DNA of 64,000 nt from Orrella marina (GTDB lineage: Bacteria; Pseudomonadota; Gammaproteobacteria; Burkholderiales; Burkholderiaceae_B): assembly GCF_003058465.1 (NCBI RefSeq), contig NZ_CP028901.1, positions 1 through 64,000 of the forward strand. The letters are read 5' to 3'. The position numbers and the translations under genes are program-made. The notes under the pieces are model-generated. The model was not told the origin of the DNA, did no database searches, and worked only from the letters and a program-made list of their open reading frames with translations. Shown here piece by piece: positions 32,669-41,300 of the stretch (the stretch's first letter is position 1; every line of letters begins with the position of its first letter).

Positions 32669-33775
32669 TTAGACGTCCTTGAACGCTTCAATGGCCAGCC
32701 TCAATCTAGTATTGACCTGGTCTTCCCTAGCGGTGGCTTTTCCTACAGCGTCTTGATAATTTTTGTCCCGAAGCAATGCTTCATAAGCCTTTGCCACTTT
32801 CTCCGAATCCACGGATGCTCCAGTCAGTTGCCTCTTGGCAAGTCCTACCATCACTGAATCAAAGATCGCAGCGTTCAAGGCAGTGGAAATGCGGAACGGC
32901 TTACTGCTAACGGCATTAGAAACAGCCACTATGGCGCCGGTGAATGCCTTTTCAATCGATTCGGAAGAGTCATGCTCAAGATTCTGATTTTGCTGGGCAT
33001 AGTTAGTAAGAAAATCCTTCATCGGGCTGGTGTACTCGTTTCGCGAAAACATTAGAGCGATAAAACGAAGGATTAGCTCGTGATCCTTCAAATTCTTAGA
33101 CGGCGTGCCAAATGCCGTGCGCCATGCTGGCGTTTCGTTTAGGTTCCTAATCAGACGCATCAGCTTTCCTGGCGCTAGCGCGACACGGATTTCATGTGGT
33201 GAAAGCGTTGTGCCGCCAGAGTTAAGTCGCTCGAATAGCGTATAGATACTGGATAGATCCTGGTCTTCTGAGGTCTTCTTGATAACAGTTGCGTGAATGA
33301 TCGCATCGTCAAGCGTACGTCTCTCATCGTCGTCAAGAGTCTTGTAGGTCTTTTCTTGAAACTGTGTCTGCACATGCTTAAGTGCAAACTCCTTCCTATT
33401 CAGGAGTCCATCGTAGAAGGCTTTCATCGTAAGCAGGCGCTGCTGACCATCTAGCACCAGCAAGCGTTTGTCAGACTGCTGTACAAGAAAAATTCCTGGC
33501 ACCGGCAGTCCTAGCAACAATGATTCGACGAAGCGATCGCATTGAACTTTGCTCCAAATAAACTTTCGCTGAAATGCCTCTACTTCAAACGCCAGCTCAT
33601 TGGTCGGATCAAAAGAGGGGATGATGATGTCTTTCTGATTAAGGCGCTTAACCAAGCCGTCGACTGGATAGTCAGCTCCGTAGAAGGTGAGGTCAAATTT
33701 ATATTCAACCGCTTCCTCGCTCGTCTCATCTTCGACTGGTACGGGTCGGTTCTCTGCCTCGTCTACCTGAATCAT
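32669..33775 (-). CDS. DUF262 (GmrS N-terminal / ParB-Srx fold) protein
   Basis: The 368-residue protein has the DUF262 marks: FQRKFIW (residues 68-74), LVLDGQQRLLTM with D109-G-Q-Q-R113, and FERLNSGGTTLSPHEIR (181-197). In GmrSD this domain binds nucleotide and senses modified DNA. The C-terminal part (about 200-368) is helical and has no HNH. It is the upstream partner of the HEPN gene. A short frame at 33772-33975 overlaps its ATG by four bases. Confidence 0.85.
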   Translation of the reverse strand: MIQVDEAENRPVPVEDETSEEAVEYKFDLTFYGADYPVDGLVKRLNQKDIIIPSFDPTNELAFEVEAFQRKFIWSKVQCDRFVESLLLGLPVPGIFLVQQSDKRLLVLDGQQRLLTMKAFYDGLLNRKEFALKHVQTQFQEKTYKTLDDDERRTLDDAIIHATVIKKTSEDQDLSSIYTLFERLNSGGTTLSPHEIRVALAPGKLMRLIRNLNETPAWRTAFGTPSKNLKDHELILRFIALMFSRNEYTSPMKDFLTNYAQQNQNLEHDSSESIEKAFTGAIVAVSNAVSSKPFRISTALNAAIFDSVMVGLAKRQLTGASVDSEKVAKAYEALLRDKNYQDAVGKATAREDQVNTRLRLAIEAFKDV

Positions 33776-33975
33776 TCTTCGCTACCGTCCATCATCAACG
33801 TGTCAATATCAAAAATCGAGCCGCAAGGCACTACGCGAAACGATACCTGATTCCATCTAATCGTAACTGAGAACAGCAGTTCGAGCGCGCAATAGCTCCC
33901 CTTGGTCAACTCATCCGTCCCGGCCAAGCTTTCTGATGATCCGAAGCAGGTGACCAACAATAAAAAAGCCCGCAC
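33772..33975 (-). CDS. Possible short first gene of the DUF262/HEPN operon
   Basis: A leftward frame of 67 codons ends with an ATGA overlap onto the DUF262 start. The C-terminal half (LLFSVTIRWNQVSFRVVPCGSIFD) has a coding-like strand pattern. Starts are poor: a GTG at 33975 sits in a terminator stem, and a TTG near 33910 would give about 45 residues. It may be a real small partner, the end of a truncated gene, or chance. Confidence 0.3.
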   Translation of the reverse strand: MRAFLLLVTCFGSSESLAGTDELTKGSYCALELLFSVTIRWNQVSFRVVPCGSIFDIDTLMMDGSEE

Positions 33976-33986
33976 AGTGGCGGGCT
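33962..33986 (-). terminator. Leftward rho-independent terminator
   Basis: Arms AGCCCGC (33967-33973) and GCGGGCT (33980-33986) with six A on the plus strand at 33962-33967 that read as a T run on the minus strand. It would stop leftward transcription coming from the right, shielding the DUF262 promoter region. Confidence 0.7.
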
Positions 33987-34007
33987 GGTGTAATTCTGGT
34001 GTAATTC
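33986..34007. repeat. 11-base tandem repeat near the first tRNA-Val fragment
   Basis: TGGTGTAATTC is present twice back to back (33986-33996 and 33997-34007), 80 bases before the tRNA 3' end at 34088. Similar tandem repeats serve as integrase arm sites. Confidence 0.5.
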
Positions 34008-34087
34008 GTTGCCGAGAACTGGCTTTTACTGGCGATCAAAGCAAGCATTCATGCGGTCTCATAGGTAGCATTTTGCCATTCATTTGC

Positions 34088-34133
34088 CTTCACACGGCAG
34101 GGGTCACAAGTTCGAACCTTGTACCGCCCACCA
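34088..34133 (+). repeat. tRNA-Val 3' end, first copy of a 46-bp direct repeat
   Basis: The 46 bases run from the anticodon loop (CTTCACAC, anticodon CAC) through GGCAG, the variable loop, the T-arm ACAAG-TTCGAAC-CTTGT and the acceptor strand ACCGCCC plus A and CCA. The 5' half of the tRNA is missing. An identical copy lies at 35177-35222 in the same orientation, so the pair brackets the HigBA segment. Confidence 0.85.
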
Positions 34134-34335
34134 ATAAAATCAAATATTTATAATAAAGGCTGGCTCTTCACCGTTATCGGGGGGATGCGTCATTCATCAA
34201 ACCCTGTTGATGACACCATTCCAGCCCCACACTCCTGGGTCTAAAAGTTGCTGGAAATATTTCACGTACAGCAAGACATTGATAGTGACGACAGCGTTGG
34301 CGCGTTTGAACTGTCAGATTAAACCCGTGGATTTC

Positions 34336-34641
34336 CTAGGCAGCATGCGCAAATGGCCGGATTTCTTGCCAAATCAGTTGGCCGTTTTCATGTTCAGCCC
34401 GCTTTAGGTCATAAGAGCTTTGCAGGTTAAGCCAAAACTCTGCCGTAGTGTCGAAAAATCGCGCAAGCCTTAGTGCGGTATCTGGCGTTACGGACCTGCG
34501 TTCGCGAACGATATCGTTAATTCGCGGAGCAGGTACGTGCAACGCCATGGCTAATGCATGAGCTGACATGCCCAGGGGCGCAAGATACTCCTCTCGCAGA
34601 ATTTCGCCTGGGTGAACTGGACGTATTTTGTTCTTGGTCAT
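34336..34641 (-). CDS. higA: HigA-type antitoxin
   Basis: The 101-residue protein has the HigA/VapI helix-turn-helix: RPVHPGEILREEYLAPLGMS, then ALAMALHVPAPRINDIVRERRSVTPDTALRLARFF (residues about 8-65) and the FWLNLQSSYDL tail. It binds and silences the toxin and represses the operon. I start at the ATG at 34641, 13 bases after the higB stop; a longer frame to 34893 merely overlaps higB. Confidence 0.9.
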   Translation of the reverse strand: MTKNKIRPVHPGEILREEYLAPLGMSAHALAMALHVPAPRINDIVRERRSVTPDTALRLARFFDTTAEFWLNLQSSYDLKRAEHENGQLIWQEIRPFAHAA

Positions 34642-34654
34642 GTATGTCTGCCTT

Positions 34655-34936
34655 TCAGTGATAGTCGACAATTTCGACACATTCCGGACCGGATTCGCCC
34701 CAAATGAAACAAATCCGCCACTGGTCATTGAGCCGGATGCTGTGTTGTCCGGTGCGATCTCCCTTGAGTTGTTCCAACCTGTTGCCCGGAGGTGACCGCA
34801 AGTCGCGAAGATCAACTGCATCGTCAAGCATTTGCAATTTGCGCTGAGCAACTGCTTGGAACTGGCAAAATCGCCTAGGGTGCCTGCCTTCATAGAGCGC
34901 CTGTGTATCAGCGCACTGAAATGAGCGTATCGTCAT
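34655..34936 (-). CDS. higB: HigB-type toxin, RelE superfamily mRNA nuclease
   Basis: The 93-residue product matches HigB/HigB-1: MTIRSFQCADTQALYEGR, LEQLKGDRTGQHSIRLNDQWRICFIW and the closing IVDYH. The family cuts mRNA on the ribosome. It precedes the antitoxin gene, the hig order. The pair sits alone between two tRNA-Val fragments and appears intact. Confidence 0.9.
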   Translation of the reverse strand: MTIRSFQCADTQALYEGRHPRRFCQFQAVAQRKLQMLDDAVDLRDLRSPPGNRLEQLKGDRTGQHSIRLNDQWRICFIWGESGPECVEIVDYH

Positions 34937-35176
34937 GAGAAAAGGATATAACGGCTAACGTTTAACGTCAATAGATATGCTTAAGTTTACCTCTCCTTCG
35001 TTGCGCTGAGGAGCGTACGCCATCGAATCCCGTCGGGGATTCAACTTTCGAACGTCTTCTGGATTGGCTCACCATTCATGAAAACTGCCACAGTGAAGCC
35101 TGGCCTTGAGTTGAATACGAAGGAAGCCTGAGGCTACTTTGCGTGAGGCCCGAGTCTCACTCTCAGTGCACGCTAA

Positions 35177-35222
35177 CTTCACACGGCAGGGGTCACAAGT
35201 TCGAACCTTGTACCGCCCACCA
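35177..35222 (+). repeat. tRNA-Val 3' end, second copy of the 46-bp direct repeat
   Basis: Identical over 46 bases to 34088-34133 and in the same orientation; the flanking bases differ on both sides. The intervening 1.09 kb carries only higBA as recognisable genes. Confidence 0.85.
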
Positions 35223-35316
35223 TTCATGCGGGTTTCCGAAAAGTGAGTAGCACAAATGCTGTGTGCTACTTCAGTTGCACTTGCGGGTGTCTACGGACCG
35301 CAGTCAGGCTCCGCCA

Positions 35317-35637
35317 TTAAATGACCGCCTCAAGCCCCTTGCGCTCGATCAGGTTCAACAACTTGAGCGACGGCCCGCCCGGCTTCTTGTCACCGGCTTC
35401 CCACTTTTGCACCGTGGAAAGGCTGGTGTTCAGCACAGCGGCAAAAACTGCCTGACTGACGTGTGCCCGCTCACGCAGCGCCTTGATCTGCTGTGGCGGA
35501 ATTTCGTGCACATCGAGATTGCACAGCGCCACAAACTCGCCCGTACGACGCTTGCTGATCAGACCGGCGCCATGAAGCCCACGTGCTGTCTCGTGCATTT
35601 CGTCCAGAATTCGGCTGTTACGCTTTGTCGTCGCCAT
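35317..35637 (-). CDS. XRE-type antitoxin of a RelE/HigB2-like pair
   Basis: The 106-residue protein starts at the ATG at 35637 (MATTKRNSRILDEMHETARGL) and has a helix-turn-helix at about residues 60-90 (LRERAHVSQAVFAAVLNTSLSTVQKWEAG). It fits antitoxins coded after RelE-type toxins. Its toxin partner upstream is broken, so it is now an orphan and may act only as a regulator. Confidence 0.8.
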   Translation of the reverse strand: MATTKRNSRILDEMHETARGLHGAGLISKRRTGEFVALCNLDVHEIPPQQIKALRERAHVSQAVFAAVLNTSLSTVQKWEAGDKKPGGPSLKLLNLIERKGLEAVI

Positions 35638-35949
35638 CACATATCTCCACAATTTCACCGGCAGCCAGCGCAATGGTCAGTTGCCGATCATCAAAACCAG
35701 GCAGCTCCTTTGTCACCTCCTCGAAGAGGAAGACCATCGCTCTGCCATTCTCGTAGCGACGATGGTTCTGGCCCCGCCCCGCTTGCCCTGGCCAGGCAGC
35801 GCGACGCGCTTCTTCACAACATTGCCACCCAGGTCAGCATCGACAAGCCCTTGACTCATCTCCTCGACTGCGGCATACAAGCCTGCGTCGGTTAGCCGGA
35901 CCTTTTTTATCGAGCGGGTGAAGGTGCGGGTTTTGAAGACTCCTCTCGT
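35618..35949 (-). pseudogene. Decayed RelE/HigB2-type toxin
   Basis: The frame beginning FKTRTFTRSIKKVRLTDAG and running to KKRVALPGQGKRGGARTIVA matches toxins of this family. The expected ATG is gone (ACG AGA at 35944-35949), and near 35760 a one-base loss shifts the frame. The remaining C-terminus (NGRAMVFLFEEV ... LAAGEIVEICDGD) continues in another frame and ends at 35618, overlapping the antitoxin start by 20 bases as in intact loci. So two lesions are visible. Confidence 0.65.
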
Positions 35950-36529
35950 TGTGAAACTATCCCTCCAGGTGCAATATATTTTCAGCAGAGCGAGATTTCT
36001 ACCGAAGCTGAGAGCGCGGACAGATCCGGCCCCAAGGAGGGCAGCCGTCGAGGCCTGCCTGCCTTGCTTCTTAAATCGCTCATAAAGGAACCCTTGTCTA
36101 CTCAAGTGGCCACCAGGCAACGGCGGTTGGCTGTGCTGTAAAGCAGGTGAAATCGGTACGGTAGCGGTACGCGCACCCGTTCAGGCCATCTTCGCACAAT
36201 TACGCTAACCTACTGTCATGTAAATACTCTTAACTTTTCAGGCTTACGGTAGATTACCCCTGATTGTGCTGGGCTTGCAGCGTTGCGTGCAAACTGCGAA
36301 TTCTCTGATGCAAGCACAGAGCGAGGCATGGTCGTGTTCGTCAGACATCAAATGCCACTGACAGTGAGAAATGTAGGTGCGTCGGGGCTGTCGCTATCAG
36401 TTCTACGCCAAAAGATACATCGCAGTCCAGGTGGGGAGTCCCGGTATCGCGAACGACAGTGGTGGCTTGTCAGGATATTGTCCGGACGTCAAGAGTGGAG
36501 ACGTTCAAGAACCGTCTGGAGTGCACATC
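35950..36529. other. 580 bases without a supported gene
   Basis: Open frames here are short and lack ribosome sites or recognisable protein. The stretch separates the decayed RelE locus from the collapsed DUF1778/GNAT locus and probably holds rearranged remnants. Confidence 0.4.
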
Positions 36530-36871
36530 ATGAACACACAGAATTTATCCAGGACCGAACGCATTGACGTGCGTGCAAGCACACCAGTCAAGCAACTTCT
36601 GCAAGATGCCGCACGCGCCTGCCACAAGAACGTCAGCGAGTTCCAGCTCGACGCGGGTATGACTGCGGCCGCGAAGACGCTGGCGGATCGTCGCCAGTTC
36701 GTGCATCGCTATGCGCTCGTCAATCAGAAGGCCAACTGCGCGCAGACCTATGTCTGCTGCCAGAGTGATATGGGGGTTGGTTTCTACAGTCTCGCCGTTG
36801 GGAGCGTAGCCCGCGTGTGCTCACCGGGGCGTTTGATCTGGATCAACGCCGACAGGGTCAGTCTCGCGTAG
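36530..36871 (+). pseudogene. Chimera of DUF1778 antitoxin and GNAT toxin (collapsed TacAT pair)
   Basis: The 113-codon frame starts with a DUF1778 antitoxin (RIDVRASTPVKQLLQDAA, KNVSEFQLDAGMTAA, LADRRQF, to about residue 54). It continues in the same frame with part of a TacT-like acetyltransferase (TYVCCQSDMGVGFYSLAVGSVAR, about residues 72-94) and ends soon after. The C-terminus of the antitoxin and most of the toxin are missing, including the acetyl-CoA site. Normally these are two genes overlapping by a few bases, so one internal deletion plus a 3' loss explains it. Confidence 0.65.
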
Positions 36872-37380
36872 TCTGTCTTCTGGGTGTGGTTGCCATTTGT
36901 GCGAGCGTCTGCGGTCGTTGCTTCACCGACTCTGTGTTCAGTTCTGGCACCGGGCACTCGATTCCATTGGATTGCTCCTGCACTTCGAGGTCGATGGGAG
37001 ATACGACTACGTTTTCGATTAGAAAATTCGTGATTATGGTTCGCTGACTCCGGGAACAGTTGATCCCGGAACGTGTCGAGACGGTTCATGGCCACGTTGA
37101 CCCTGGCCTCTTTCAGGGCAGGGTGGAGACTGATCCGATTGCCTGCGGTGCCATGCCAGGCACTGCCAGTTTGAGTTCTGAGGCAGGCAGTCGCGGCAGG
37201 CCCGATGCCCCCTCGTTCTCTCCGGCAGCCTGTTCATGTACGCATTAGTGGTAGTGACAGCCATTCTTGCCGGTTGCCCCGAGAATCGCACCAGTGCTGG
37301 CTTTCAATGAAGAATTGACGGATTTAGCTGTTACGGGTGATGTAACAATCTTGTTGACGCACCATAACTGGATACTTGCC
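36872..37380. other. About 510 bases without a supported gene
   Basis: No frame here shows a convincing start or family. The last 80 bases, with TTGACG near 37314 and AT-rich sequence after it, may hold the promoter of the exported-protein operon. Confidence 0.35.
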
Positions 37381-38358
37381 ATGAGATCTTTCGCCGTTTT
37401 TTTTCGGCCCCTTTTTTTTGTGCTTGCGTTGTGGCTGTGCTTCATTCCGCGTATCACGCAAGCCCAGGACGTCAAACTATTTACCGAACTGTGGTCTGAA
37501 GCCGAATCGTTCAGGTCGCTGGCGTCTAAAAATTTTTTGATCGCCCTTGGCAGCGCATCGACTCCTGAAGCCAATCTGGCGTTTGCAAAGCTGGGCTCAA
37601 TGTTATGGCAGGACGATGCGGGTTCCGATGACTGGTCGGTTTTCTTTCGTCATAGTTTGATCAACTTTGTTGCCAGTGGCGACAAGGTTGAAACCGTTGC
37701 CTTTCAACACCCCTGGGCCGACATTGTCCTGCTGACGGGGTGGGCACGTAGCCCCGAAAATAACCGCATGCAGATTGTGACTGCAGACATGGTGATGGGG
37801 AGTGCCGCGCGTGGCGCCAAGGCTCCGTTTCCGACAGGTCTGGCCTGGATGAATACGCAACGCTATGCGCCTGACGCGGTGGGTGTGCTTAATGCGGCCA
37901 CCTCGAAGGTTGTGGTCAGTTTGACGGCAGGTAAAGCTGAAAGCCCGCTTGCCGATCTGAGTCAAGACGGTAGTCGGGCCATAGTTGCTGGCGCTGCATT
38001 GCAATGGATGGAGCACCAGGCAAACGTGCTCCCATTGTTTGATGATCACATCAGGGCACGGTCAACCCGTTTTGCCTGGAATGAGATTATTGTGGCTGGC
38101 CAACGTGGCACCCTGGACAAAATACTGCCGCCCGAGATCCCGGTCAGGCTGTTAAAAGCGGTTGACCCGGCCCTGTGGCCAACCCTGGAGCCAGTGGCTT
38201 ACATAGAATCCGGCAATACTGTTGTGTCGCTTTTCGCATCGTGGACGAATCCTGATATTTACGCAGCGCTGACCCTGCGTGGTGACGAAACCGCTGCTGA
38301 GATCATTGATTTTGGTTTTTACAGCTTTTCCGGCTTTATCAACAAGGACGCCCAATGA
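37381..38358 (+). CDS. Exported protein of unknown function, 325 residues
   Basis: The ATG at 37381 gives a clear Sec signal peptide (MRSFAVFFRPLFFVLALWL, cleavage likely after TQA near residue 28). The mature part has mixed helix and strand with FHHSLINF-like and WADIVLLTGWARSPENNRM segments; I see no catalytic motif or known domain. Its stop overlaps the ATG of the 1464-residue gene (ATGA), so both are one translational unit. Likely periplasmic, possibly a partner or chaperone of the large protein. Confidence 0.75.
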   Translation: MRSFAVFFRPLFFVLALWLCFIPRITQAQDVKLFTELWSEAESFRSLASKNFLIALGSASTPEANLAFAKLGSMLWQDDAGSDDWSVFFRHSLINFVASGDKVETVAFQHPWADIVLLTGWARSPENNRMQIVTADMVMGSAARGAKAPFPTGLAWMNTQRYAPDAVGVLNAATSKVVVSLTAGKAESPLADLSQDGSRAIVAGAALQWMEHQANVLPLFDDHIRARSTRFAWNEIIVAGQRGTLDKILPPEIPVRLLKAVDPALWPTLEPVAYIESGNTVVSLFASWTNPDIYAALTLRGDETAAEIIDFGFYSFSGFINKDAQ

Positions 38359-41300
38359 ACACTCGTTTACTGACCGCACTCGGGCTGTCACTGGGCATCG
38401 CCGGACCTGTCTGGGCTCAGACAAAAGTCATCATGCCGCCGCCCGCCAGTTTCCTTACGATCCCGTCAACCCAGAAACAAATTGAGGGTCAAAAGCCAGT
38501 CTGGGTATCGGCACAATCAGGTCATGGCAGTCTGGGCCTGAGCCTTGGCACCCTTGATGCCGGGGTACTGCAAATCGGCGATTTTTCGTTGTATGGACCT
38601 TTTGATTCCGCCATCAACGAGCTTCGAGTACAAGCCATAAAAAGCGCCGTCAACCTCGAAAATCTGATTTCAGCACTCAAAAAGCAAAAAACGAAAGATC
38701 CGAAAGTGGTGCAGTTGCTTAAAAGTCTGGAACAAAAGAAGTCAGGGAGTCATGCCGCACAGGTCGCGGTCGGTGCTTTGGAAAAGGTGGCTCAAAAGTA
38801 TGATTCAAAAACCGGCATCGCAGAGAGAAAGCTGGGCAATACGAAAAAGACCGCCGAGTTTCTCTCCAAATCAGGCCCGTTGCTCAAGCACCTTGACGTC
38901 GTTTCAGTGACCGCTGACAGTCGTCGTGTCTTGGTAGAAAGTAGCATCAAAGGGGCAACAGGTACCCTGTGGCAAGGAGGAGTTGAACAATCGGCCGAGG
39001 GGGCGGGGGCAAGGGCAGGTTCATTCGTGCCAGGTGCTTCAATCGTCGGGCTGTGGGCAGGTAACGAAGTTTGGGAAAATCATATCAAGCCTGTTGTGGA
39101 TGAGCGTCAGGAAGACGTGCTGTACAAGATGAAGCGGGAGGCAACAGGCATTGCTTTCAGATCCTATCTGACGCTCCAGCAAGTCATGGATGAGGAAGGA
39201 AATGTGCTGGTCCTTGGCCGTGATGAATATGTCGACCCTGGCAAGAATGTGATTAGCCGTCGATCGGCTGATGAGAGGGCAAAGTTCGAGCGCGATAAAA
39301 AAGCAGTGTGGTCGCAGCAAAACCGCTGGGAGGATCTCAAGGAAGCGTATCAAGCCGGACAAATCAATGACGAGGTCCTGGCTCTGGCGTATCAAACGCA
39401 AGACCCCCTGGTGCAGCAGAAGATCCTGGCGTCCTCTGAAGCGTCAGCCCAGTCAGTAGCCTCTGGCCAGGCACCCCAGTCGGTGAGCTCTGGCAAGTCT
39501 GAGCGAGCGCCAGTTTCGCTTTCCGTTTCTTTAGGCCAGCCTTCGTCACACATCGCCCATTTGCCCCCGTTCTCTTTACCGTCCGCCTTGCCGATGGTCG
39601 AACTGGGCAGCGCACAGTACGCTGGCATGATCAGCACGGCCAAAGAGGCGACGCTGGCATTGATGGGGCCATTGTCATCGGCAGACGCAGCGCGTGTCGA
39701 GCAGCGCTGGGCAGGCTATTACGCCTTTCCTGCCGACAACATCTTGCAGTATTTCCGTAAAGCCACGCCCTTGCTGACAGAATTGCTGAATGTGCGCGAA
39801 GCCATCGCAGTGACGGCCTCCGGGTTTGACCAAACCTGGGCACAGGCAGCGGCCGCCGCAGAGTACGACAACGTGGCCTATGCTGAAGCTGAACTGGCTC
39901 AGGCCATACTGCTTAAAGATTACCTGGTTGCACTTGAGGCTCGCGCCCGTGTCATCGCCCAGGCCATGCAGGATTTGGGAGAAGCGCCTGATCCACTGGT
40001 TGAACAAGATGCGACCGCCAGCCACCATCGCAAGTCTACCGATACCCTGCTGGATCTGTTAAAGCCAACAGACGGGCATGAAGGGATCTGGTATGGGGTC
40101 ATGGTTGACGAGGAAGGCATTTTTATTGATGGCATCACCGACTCCCCCTTGGTCTTTGTGGTGTATTCAGTCGGTCCGCCCGCTGACAAGCGTTACCGTG
40201 CGCTGATGCTTGATGCAGGTGAATACGACGAGAAAACTGACCCGTATATCGACGTGCTTGAAATGCACGAAGACGAAGGCACACCCCTGCCTGCGCTTTA
40301 TCCCCATATGAAGAATGGCCGGATTAATAAAAGTTTCGAGATCTCTGAGGTCGATGAAGAGGACGGCGAGACCTACACATGGTCTACCACCATCAAGGCC
40401 AGCGTGTTATCCCCGGACGGAATCGTTCAGTACCCTGATGGCGCCAGTATGGAACGTGCCCAGAAAGCGGCACAAGAAACCTTGGCGGCCTCGGCGAAGC
40501 GAAAGCAAGAGGAGGCCGCCCAAGGTTCTGGTGACAATCGAGGCATCGATTTCGGTGCCATGCTCGCATCGAGCATACTGGGAAATACGGTCAGCGAAGC
40601 CCTGGTCCGGTCCCAGCTTGAAGACTTGCGTCGGCATCATGAACTCACGCCCGCTTTCGTGGTGGCAGCCAGAAAGTGGCTGGAAGAACGCCCTTTTTCC
40701 GAAGACTCCACACTGGCCGAAGACCGCAAACGTTTGTCTTCGATTGTGGCAAGCTTTGCAGGTCCCGCAAAAGTCAGCAAGACCGCTGCCAGCCCGGTAC
40801 CCCCAGCGACTGCGGCAAATACCAGAAAGGTTGACGAAGATCTCAAGGCTGAGCAAGAGGCCTTGCGCGAGCGCATCGAGTTCCATCAACAGAACGTTCG
40901 TTTTGTTGAAGCTAATCTGGCCAAGGACAGGGCTGAACTGGCCAGGGAAACAGATCCTCAACGCCGTGCTGCGCTTGAGTTTCGTATCATCGGCGAGCTT
41001 TCCGATATCCAAAGTGAAAAAGACTTGATCGCCTCGATCGAGACCGGTCGCCTGGTGCGCACCCGCTCACCCTTCGATGATTATGCGCATGACGGCCTGA
41101 TCACCAACATCCGTGATACCCAGCGGCGCATGGAACAATTCCAGCGCAATACCGAATCGTTGCTGCGGCTTGCCGCCATGCTGCCAGGTTCAGAAGGTCA
41201 GAGCGCCCGCGAATTTGTCGAGCGTCAGTTGACGCCTGAAGTACGCACAAAGATGGATGAGGCAGTTGTCCAGAAAATTGCCGATGCGCTTGGCAATAAA

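Noticed and set aside
36784..37095. A 103-codon leftward frame after the TacAT chimera
   Set aside because: Composition is Arg/His/Asn-rich without secondary-structure pattern; it overlaps the chimera on the other strand.
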